NCBI RefSeq assembly: GCF_006337165.1
Contig: NZ_CP040896.1
Span: 3,844,001-3,908,000 of the forward strand
From: Hymenobacter jejuensis
GTDB lineage: Bacteria; Bacteroidota; Bacteroidia; Cytophagales; Hymenobacteraceae
Length of the DNA: 64,000 bases
Reading direction: 5' to 3'
Numbering within the stretch: the stretch's first letter is position 1; every line of letters starts with the position of its first letter. Of the stretch, positions 57,987 to 64,000 are shown piece by piece. The translations under genes and the position numbers were made by a program. The notes beneath the pieces are model-generated. The model was not told where the DNA came from and searched no databases. It saw only the letters and a program-made list of their open reading frames with translations.

Positions 57987-60900
57987 CTACGCTGCAACGG
58001 CAGCGGGTTCTTTCTTCTTCAAATACGAAAACATGATGGGCACAAAGAACAGCGTCGTGACGGTGGCCAGCAGCAAGCCCCCAATTACGGCGCGGCCCAG
58101 CGGGGCATTCTGCTCACCGCCTTCGCCCAAGCCTAACGCCATGGGAGTCAGGCCGATAATCATCGCCAACGCCGTCATGAGTACGGGGCGCAGACGCGTA
58201 TAGCCCGCGTCCAGGGCAGCATCACGTGGGTTGAGGTCGGGTTCTTCTTCGCGGCGCTCGTTGGCAAAGGTCACGAGCAGAATACTGTTGGCCGTGGCTA
58301 CTCCAATGCACATGATGGCGCCCATCAAAGAGGGCACGCTGAAGGTCGTCTGCGACACAAACAGCATCCACAGAATGCCCGACATAGCGCCCGGTAACGC
58401 CATGATGATGATGAACGGATCGAGCCACGACTGGAAGTTGACCACCATCAGCAAGTACACCAGCACAATGGCGCCCAATAAGCCAAACCCGAGGCCCACA
58501 AAGGAGGTGTGCATGCTCTCGATCTGGCCGCGTACGGTGATGGTGGTGCCTTTGGGCAGGTCTTTTTCGACTTCCGAAATGATCTTCTGAATGTCGGTGC
58601 TGACGCTGCCCAAGTCGCGGTTTTCAACGCTCGCGTACACGTCCAGCACCCGCTGAATGTTGTAATTGCTGGCGACGGCCGAGGTCTGGGTGCGGCGGAC
58701 TACGGCGAAGTTGCTCAGCAATTGGGTAGCATTTTGGGTAGCGCTGGTCACGCCGATATTTTGGAGCTCGTCCATCGTCGAGAGGTCGCGTTGGGGCGTC
58801 TGCACGGCCACTGCGTAGCTCACGCCCGTCTGCTGATTGAGCCACTGGTTGGGCGACGTTTGGGTGCTAGAGCTGAGGTTGACCAGCACGTTATTGGCAA
58901 TGTCGCGCTGCGAAAGGCCGGCCTGCTGGGCCCGTACCCGGTCGATGTCGATGCGCAGCTGGGGCTGGTCAAATGCTTGATACACAAAGGCATCCACTAC
59001 ACCCGGAATATTGGCAATGCGCTCCTTGAGCTTCGCCGCAATCTTCTGGTTGGCGATTCTGTTCTTGCCGACCACTTGCACGTCAATCGGGGCGGGCAGG
59101 CCAAAGTTGAGCGTTTGATTGACAATGTCCGCTGCCTGAAAAAACACGATCAGGTCGGGTTGCTGCTGCTTGAGACGCCGCCTGATTTCGGTGATGTAGG
59201 CGGCGGTTGGGCCGTGGTCTTCGTGCATCGACACCAGAATCTCGCCGTCGCCGGAGCCCACGGTGGGGTTGTCGCTGAGCAGCAGGTTGATGGAAATAAC
59301 GGGCAGGCCGATGTTGTCCATCACCAAATCCAGCTCGTCGGCCGGAATCACTTCCCGAATCACTTTTTCTACCTGCGCAAAGCGGCGCTCGGTTTCCTCG
59401 ATGCGCGTGCCGGTGGGCACCCGCACGTGCAGCCGCAGCAAGCCGGCATCCACTTTCGGGAAGAAGTTTTGCCCAATGAACGGATACAGGCAGCCCGACC
59501 CCAGAAACAGCACCGCAAAAGATGCCACCACCATTTTACGGTGGTTCAGCGACCAATCCAAGGCGCTGCGGTAGGTGTTGCGGAGGCGCTCAAAGCCGTG
59601 GTCAAAGCCTTTATGCAGGCGCCACACCCAGCTATTTTCGATGCCTTCGGCGGCCTTGCGTTCGGCGTCGGTAATGGGGTCTTCGGCGACTTCGTTGGGG
59701 TCGGCGCTGGGGTGGCGCTTCTCGTAATTTTCGCGCAGTAGCTGCTCCAGGCGCGCCTCTTCGGGGCTTACGGGGTGGCCGTCGCGCACTTGCTCGGTGG
59801 GCAGGTGCAGCGTGCCTTCTTTGTGGTAGATTGGTAACTCCTTGCGCAGCAAATACATAACCAGCGTCGGAACCAGCGTCCGGGAGAGCAGATAGGAAGC
59901 CAGCATGGCAAAAATCACCGACATGGCCAGCGGCGCGAAGATGGATGACGCCGCACCCGCCAGGAAAAAGACCGGTACAAACACAATGCAAATCGAGAGG
60001 GTGGCCACCAAAGCCGGCGTGGCAATCTGCTGGGCGCCGTCCAGAATCGAGCGCTTCAGGCCCTTTTTCATGCCCATGTTGCGGTGAATGTTCTCGATCT
60101 CCACTGTGGCGTCGTCCACCAGAATACCCACAGCCAGCGATAAGCCGCTCAGGGTCATGATGTTGAGTGTTTGGCCCAAGAGGTGCAGCACAATGATGCT
60201 GACCAGAATCGAGAGCGGAATGGAAGTGGCAATGATGAGCGTCGATCGCCACGACCCCAAGAACAGCAAAATCATCAGGCCGGTGAGCATAGCCGCGATG
60301 CAGGCTTCGAGCACTACGCCTTTGATGGAAGCGCGCACGAAAAACGACTGGTCGAATAACAATTTGATATTCAAGCCATTAGGCACGATAGCTTGAATCT
60401 TGGGCAACGTCTTCTTGATGCCTTCGATTACGTCGAGGGTGCTGGCCGCGCCGCTTTTCAGCAGGGGAATGATGGCCGTACGGCGTCCGTTTTGGCGCAC
60501 AATGTTTTGCTGCACCGCAAAGCCTTCGTGCACGTAGGCCACGTCGCGCACATACACCATCGAGCCGCCTACCTGCTTGATGGGCAAGTCGTTGAGCGTG
60601 GCAATGGCTTCGGGGCTGCTATTAAGCTTGACGTCGTATTCGCGTTCTCCCATCTTAGCCGAGCCCGCCGGAATGATGACGTTCTGGGCGGTGAGGGCGG
60701 CTACTACGTCGTTGCCCGACAGGCCTTTGCCCGCCAGCGCGGCCGGGTTCAGATCGACCATGATTTGCTTGGGCTTGCCGCCGTTGGGCAGCAGCACCGA
60801 GGCCCCCTGCACCACCGCCAGCCCCGGCCGGATGAAGGCGTTGCCCGCGTCGTACAAATCCGATTCGCCCAGGTTGTCGGAGCTGAGGCTGGTTTGGGCA

Positions 60901-61316
60901 ATGGGCACATTGGAGGCCGAATACCGGATGATGAGCGGGGGCGTAATACCGGGCGGCAGCACCCGCAGCAGGGTCTGGGTCTGGGCGGTGATCTGGGCTA
61001 CGCCGGCTTCCACGTTGGAGCCCGGCTGAAAGAAAACTTTGATCAGGCCTAAGCCTTTAAGTGACTGCGATTCAATGTGTTCGATGTTGGCAACGGTAGT
61101 CGAGTAGGAGCGCTCGTTTACGGTTACCACACGCTGGTTCATTTCCTCGGGGCTCATGCCGGCGTACGTCCAGACTACGCCCACGACGGGAATGTTGATC
61201 TCCGGAAAAATGTCGACCGCCATGCGGCGAATGGTCATGATGCCGCCCACCAGAATCAGCAGCGACATGACCACGAAAGTATAAGGGCGCGCCAGCGCCA
61301 GACGTACGATCCACAT
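57987..61316 (-). CDS. RND family multidrug efflux permease (AcrB-like)
   Basis: A 1109-aa proton-driven inner-membrane pump. MWIVRLALARPYTFVVMSLL is helix 1; the proton-relay aspartates lie in VGILVDDATVEIENIHRN, near 403-420; large periplasmic loops and the second half (LMVVNFQSWLDP, PLGRAVIGGLLLATVTTLFFVPIMF) are usual. An extra hydrophilic insert of about 70 residues (around 500-570, acidic) lies between the halves. Gene order pump, adaptor, channel differs from the common adaptor-first order. Substrate is unknown. Confidence 0.96.
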   Translation of the reverse strand: MWIVRLALARPYTFVVMSLLILVGGIMTIRRMAVDIFPEINIPVVGVVWTYAGMSPEEMNQRVVTVNERSYSTTVANIEHIESQSLKGLGLIKVFFQPGSNVEAGVAQITAQTQTLLRVLPPGITPPLIIRYSASNVPIAQTSLSSDNLGESDLYDAGNAFIRPGLAVVQGASVLLPNGGKPKQIMVDLNPAALAGKGLSGNDVVAALTAQNVIIPAGSAKMGEREYDVKLNSSPEAIATLNDLPIKQVGGSMVYVRDVAYVHEGFAVQQNIVRQNGRRTAIIPLLKSGAASTLDVIEGIKKTLPKIQAIVPNGLNIKLLFDQSFFVRASIKGVVLEACIAAMLTGLMILLFLGSWRSTLIIATSIPLSILVSIIVLHLLGQTLNIMTLSGLSLAVGILVDDATVEIENIHRNMGMKKGLKRSILDGAQQIATPALVATLSICIVFVPVFFLAGAASSIFAPLAMSVIFAMLASYLLSRTLVPTLVMYLLRKELPIYHKEGTLHLPTEQVRDGHPVSPEEARLEQLLRENYEKRHPSADPNEVAEDPITDAERKAAEGIENSWVWRLHKGFDHGFERLRNTYRSALDWSLNHRKMVVASFAVLFLGSGCLYPFIGQNFFPKVDAGLLRLHVRVPTGTRIEETERRFAQVEKVIREVIPADELDLVMDNIGLPVISINLLLSDNPTVGSGDGEILVSMHEDHGPTAAYITEIRRRLKQQQPDLIVFFQAADIVNQTLNFGLPAPIDVQVVGKNRIANQKIAAKLKERIANIPGVVDAFVYQAFDQPQLRIDIDRVRAQQAGLSQRDIANNVLVNLSSSTQTSPNQWLNQQTGVSYAVAVQTPQRDLSTMDELQNIGVTSATQNATQLLSNFAVVRRTQTSAVASNYNIQRVLDVYASVENRDLGSVSTDIQKIISEVEKDLPKGTTITVRGQIESMHTSFVGLGFGLLGAIVLVYLLMVVNFQSWLDPFIIIMALPGAMSGILWMLFVSQTTFSVPSLMGAIMCIGVATANSILLVTFANERREEEPDLNPRDAALDAGYTRLRPVLMTALAMIIGLTPMALGLGEGGEQNAPLGRAVIGGLLLATVTTLFFVPIMFSYLKKKEPAAVAA

Positions 61317-61334
61317 AGCGGGAAGGATAAGTAA

Positions 61335-61360
61335 GGCGGCTTACAAAACGATAAGCCGCC
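61335..61360. terminator. Hairpin between the DHA3 and RND genes
   Basis: GGCGGCTTA (61335-61343) pairs with TAAGCCGCC (61352-61360), but without a T-run on the minus strand, so it may only attenuate or stabilise the leader. Confidence 0.5.
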
Positions 61361-61480
61361 AACGCGAGCCAACTGCCGGGAAGCAGCAAAGGGTAGAACC
61401 TACTTCGGGGAAGCGCGCTCCGAACTTGTGTCGGGCAGACCTCACAAGGTAAGAACTGTCAAATGAACTCAGGATGAAAC

Positions 61481-63127
61481 TCAGCCGCTAATAACGGCCG
61501 CGGGCGGCAGATCTGCACGTTTTAAATTGATAAAATGCGATACCACCGGTGGTTCCGGGCCTCGGTGCAGGTTGCGGGCCGCCGTGGCAAGGGCCGCTTC
61601 GTCGGGGCCGACGCCCTGCGTATGCTGCCGTTCGTGCTCGGCCCACGACTCCACTACGAAGTATTCCATAATGCGTTCGGGGTCAGCCAGATCGGCGTAG
61701 AGGCCCACCCGGATGGCCCCTTCGCGCCGGCGGATGCGGCCAAGCTCTTCCATGGTCGCGGCGAAAGTCGGGACGTCCTCTTGCGCAATGCGATACGCGA
61801 TGGTAATCAGCACGGGGCCGTCGTTGGGCGTGGGCTCCATCACAATGGTAGGCTCGGCCCAATGGCTGGCAATGGTGAAGTCGAGGTTTTCGCCGTTGCG
61901 CAACGAAAACCGGAAGACCAGCAGAATGCTTAGCAACATCCAGGCGGCGGCACCGGCCAGGGCGACGGGCAAGCCAAACTCGTCGGCGAGCGCGCCCCAG
62001 GTGAAACTGCCCAGCGCCATGCCGCCCTGAAACACCAGAATGTAAATGCCCAAGGCTCGCGCCTGTATCCAGTTCGGGACCACCGTCTGGATGGCCACGT
62101 TGAAGCTGTTTTGGCTCATCATCCAGGCGCCGCCGCACACGGTGAGTAGCACGTAGAGCAGGGGCAGGTTACTGGAAAAGCCCATGCCCAGCACCACCAC
62201 CGCAAACAGCACCGCCGCCAGCGACACTCGCTTATCGATGCTGAACGCGCGGTTGAGGCGCGGCAGCAGCAACGCCGTGACCACGGCCCCGCCGCCCATG
62301 CACGAGAGCAGAATAGAATACACCGCGCCGGTTTGGTGCAGCAGCTTGGCAACCACCGGCGAAAGCAGCGCAAACACAATGCTGGCCCCAAAAGTGAAGA
62401 AGAACGCCCGCACCAGAATGTTCTGCACCGGCGGCGAGAAGCGGGCGTAGCGCACGCCCCCGCGCATGGCCGCCAAAATGCGTTCGCCGGCCAGTGCCGT
62501 AGTCGGTGGCTGGGCCTCGCGTTTCCAGCTGTAAACCATGTAGATAGTGGCCAAAAACGACAACCCGTTGAGCAGAAACGCAAAGCCCGCCGAAAAATAG
62601 GCTACCACCAACCCACCCAACGCCGGTCCCACGGCCCGCGCCAAGTTGAAGCTGATGCTGTTGAGCGTAATGGCAGCCGGCAATTGCGAGCGCGGCACCA
62701 GCTCCGGCGTTACCGAGCGCCATACGGGGTTATTGAGCGCCCCGCCGATGTCCAGGGTGAAGGTCAGGAAAAGCAGGCCCCAGGGCGAGATGTGACCCAG
62801 CAGCGTTACGGCGGCCAGCACAAGCGCGACCACGCCCATCCAGGTTTGGGTGATGAGCAGAAACTTGCGCCGGTCTACGAGGTCGGCGAGGGCGCCGGCG
62901 GGCAGGCTAAGCAGGAAGATGGGCAGGGCCGAAGCCGTTTGCATCAGGGCTACCAGCACCGTGGAGTTGGTCAGGTGGGTCATCAGCCACACGGCGCCCA
63001 CGTTCTGCATCCAGGTGCCGATGTTGGAGACGAAGGAAGCAATCCAGAGCATCCGGAAAAATCCCTCCTTCAGAGGTGCCCAGGGCGAAACAAGGGGCGC
63101 TGGCGAAACGGTAGTAGAAGCAGGCAT
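61481..63127 (-). CDS. DHA3-type MFS exporter with C-terminal ABM-like domain
   Basis: A 548-aa transporter of the EntS/MFS_3 type. About 12 helices cover about 25-415 (FFRMLWIASFVSNIGTWMQNVGAVWLM, LLSLPAGALADLVDRRKFLL), then a soluble domain (about 430-530, PVLITIAYRIAQEDVPTFAATMEELGRIRRREGAIRVGLYADL) of ferredoxin-like ABM type. Fusions of this sort are known in MFS_3. Exported substrate unknown, possibly siderophore- or lipid-like. ATG at 63127. Confidence 0.9.
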   Translation of the reverse strand: MPASTTVSPAPLVSPWAPLKEGFFRMLWIASFVSNIGTWMQNVGAVWLMTHLTNSTVLVALMQTASALPIFLLSLPAGALADLVDRRKFLLITQTWMGVVALVLAAVTLLGHISPWGLLFLTFTLDIGGALNNPVWRSVTPELVPRSQLPAAITLNSISFNLARAVGPALGGLVVAYFSAGFAFLLNGLSFLATIYMVYSWKREAQPPTTALAGERILAAMRGGVRYARFSPPVQNILVRAFFFTFGASIVFALLSPVVAKLLHQTGAVYSILLSCMGGGAVVTALLLPRLNRAFSIDKRVSLAAVLFAVVVLGMGFSSNLPLLYVLLTVCGGAWMMSQNSFNVAIQTVVPNWIQARALGIYILVFQGGMALGSFTWGALADEFGLPVALAGAAAWMLLSILLVFRFSLRNGENLDFTIASHWAEPTIVMEPTPNDGPVLITIAYRIAQEDVPTFAATMEELGRIRRREGAIRVGLYADLADPERIMEYFVVESWAEHERQHTQGVGPDEAALATAARNLHRGPEPPVVSHFINLKRADLPPAAVISG

Positions 63128-63229
63128 ACTCGAACAACGTACGGACGCGCCTGGCATGGGGTGGCGCGTTCGGGACTAGCTTACGTGGCTCCGGCAAAAA
63201 ATGCTGCCGTACCGCGCTGCCCAAACAAA

Positions 63230-63261
63230 AACATCCCCGCGCCAGCCGGCCCGGGGATGTT
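63230..63261 (-). terminator. Hairpin after the KGG-repeat gene
   Basis: AACATCCCCG (63230-63239) pairs with CGGGGATGTT (63252-63261), with a T-rich tail on the minus strand. Confidence 0.75.
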
Positions 63262-63301
63262 GCGCTGCGGACAAAAGAAAGGTCGAAAGGCAAGCTGTTC
63301 C

Positions 63302-63333
63302 GAGGGCGGCCTGCCGCTGGGCAGGCCGCCCTC
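63302..63333. terminator. Perfect GC-rich hairpin after the KGG-repeat gene
   Basis: GAGGGCGGCCTGCC (63302-63315) and its exact complement (63320-63333), loop GCTG, directly past the stop. No T-run follows, so the hairpin at 63230-63261 may do the terminating. Confidence 0.7.
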
Positions 63334-63336
63334 CGA

Positions 63337-63555
63337 CTATTTTTTGCTGCCTTTTTTGCCAGCTACGGTGTGCTGATCAGGAGAAGAGGCACCACCGCTT
63401 TGTTTACCGGTGTTGGGCATTTTGCCAGTGTTGGCCATGTTGCCAGAATTGGGCATGCCCCCAGTTTTGCTGGTGCTGTTGCGAGCTTCTGCTCCCTTTT
63501 TGCCGGCTTCGGAATGCTGCTCCGAAGTGCCGCCACGTGCGCTTCTGTTTGGCAT
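63337..63555 (-). CDS. KGG-repeat stress-type protein
   Basis: A 72-aa low-complexity protein. GGTSEQHSEAGKKGAEAR (about 8-25) and GGASSPDQHTVAGKKGSKK (about 54-72) match the KGG (stress-induced, acidophilic) repeat; between them lie short MPNTGK-type repeats. Such proteins are hydrophilic and induced in stress or stationary phase. A GC-rich hairpin follows directly. Confidence 0.75.
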   Translation of the reverse strand: MPNRSARGGTSEQHSEAGKKGAEARNSTSKTGGMPNSGNMANTGKMPNTGKQSGGASSPDQHTVAGKKGSKK

Positions 63556-63770
63556 TGTTGTAAGGGTTGAGGGTGGAAAATTAAACCTGTGCCTTTAACG
63601 AAAATGCCGCCTAAATAGTGGTGTAAAAATTAAGTAAATGTTCTGTAATACAGATATTTACGCATTTTTACGGATGCCCGCTGCCGGATTCTGACCTGCT
63701 CATGCAGGAGAAGATCGGGGTACGCCAAAAGAGCCTTGGCAGCGGCAGCGACCAGCGACCGTACCAGCAT

Positions 63771-63809
63771 AAAAAACCCCGGCCCCGCGCGAGACACGCG
63801 GGGCCGGGG
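63771..63809 (-). terminator. Strong GC hairpin with T-run near the right edge
   Basis: CCCCGGCCCCGCG (63777-63789) pairs perfectly with CGCGGGGCCGGGG (63797-63809); on the minus strand a T6 run follows. It implies a leftward gene ending just to its right. Confidence 0.85.
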
Positions 63810-63816
63810 CAACCAA

Positions 63817-64000
63817 TCACGCCGCAACCCTACAGGCCCGGCTCCGATAAGTAAATGCAGGAGAATAGGCTATTGCAATTATAGCGTAGTCAGCTTCCCC
63901 AAGGTGCAGACAGAAATGCTCCTGCTGCGTTTCTGCTACTTGAGAAGCCGTCTCACTACAAAGATCGCCATTACGGAGGGCTAGCACACCGTGAATACTA
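63817..64000 (-). CDS. Possible 3' end of a gene running off the window
   Basis: A leftward reading frame with no stop runs from the window edge to TGA at 63817-63819, eight bases before a strong terminator. About 60 residues, with codon use less GC-rich than true genes here. It may be the C-terminus of a gene beyond the edge, or chance. Confidence 0.25.
   Translation of the reverse strand, partial: SIHGVLALRNGDLCSETASQVAETQQEHFCLHLGEADYAIIAIAYSPAFTYRSRACRVAA

Noticed and set aside
58509..59741. Plus-strand frame of 410 codons within the RND pump gene
   Set aside because: Antisense shadow of a well-defined RND permease, with no family motif.
62333..63376. Plus-strand frame of 347 codons over the DHA3 gene and its upstream region
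   Set aside because: Arg/Gln/His-rich shadow, opposite to a complete transporter gene.
63771..63809. GC-rich fold considered as a tRNA or structured RNA
   Set aside because: Only a single stem with T-run; no cloverleaf arms or anticodon loop can be drawn.
1..64000. Search for insertion sequences, prophage, CRISPR-Cas, rRNA and tRNA genes
   Set aside because: No transposase, integrase, capsid, Cas protein, rRNA-like or cloverleaf sequence was recognised.

Overview
The window looks like chromosomal DNA from a Bacteroidota bacterium of the Cytophagales, most like Hymenobacter. Coding regions are GC-rich for the phylum, and gaps are short and AT-rich. Several upstream regions carry the Bacteroidota -7 box TAnnTTTG, and recognisable Shine-Dalgarno sites are rare. 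The gene content fits: a TonB receptor with an N-terminal carboxypeptidase-regulatory-like domain, a split transketolase, an Mpl-type murein ligase, Spy-like proteins next to an ECF sigma factor, and many small lipoproteins. I saw no rRNA, tRNA, CRISPR array, insertion sequence or prophage.

Layout. 0-5 kb: glycosyltransferase, miaA, pfkA, a TerB-like protein, a class III aminotransferase. 5-7 kb: ECF sigma factor, a one-helix putative anti-sigma protein and a Spy-like periplasmic protein in one operon. 7-11 kb: small membrane, lipoprotein, flavin-reductase, outer-membrane and zinc-ribbon genes. 11-15 kb: the two halves of a split transketolase, separated by a VWA protein and a tiny membrane protein. 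15-18 kb: Bcp peroxiredoxin, lipocalin, M23 peptidase and FAH-family hydrolase, all leftward. 18-24 kb: M48 lipoprotein, a small lipoprotein and an overlapping 44-aa ORF, then mpl and dnaB. 23-32 kb: regulators (ModE-like, Crp-like, HxlR) and single-gene enzymes (DOPA dioxygenase-like, acetamidase-like, S1/P1 nuclease, QorB-like, dienelactone hydrolase) and a TDT transporter. 32-40 kb: a molybdopterin oxidoreductase with a small helical partner, an ankyrin protein, and an iron-uptake pair (TonB receptor and PepSY protein). 40-53 kb: flavin monooxygenase, free POTRA protein, MFS and TauE transporters, a second Spy-like protein, SDR, duplicated lipocalin-like lipoproteins, Fpg, PhzF, an M48-like protease, a decayed M13 peptidase and a response regulator. 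53-63 kb: a leftward export cluster (DHA3 MFS pump, RND pump, adaptor, TolC-like channel, ABC exporter), then a KGG-repeat protein.

The most unusual signal is a dispersed AT-rich imperfect palindrome of about 25-28 bp. Its half-site is roughly TAANTANYTGA and I find 20 copies, nearly all at or just after stop codons. In ten copies an annotated stop codon lies in or overlaps the element, and nine copies carry stops in all three frames on one strand. I know no name for it. Other points of interest are a free two-POTRA protein, a Mo-oxidoreductase lacking the fourth Fe-S cysteine, a PfkA with GGNGT in place of GGDGS/T, a cysteine-less HMA-like protein, a 44-aa ORF whose stop lies in its terminator, a well-formed HxlR/qorB operator, and an M13 peptidase remnant.
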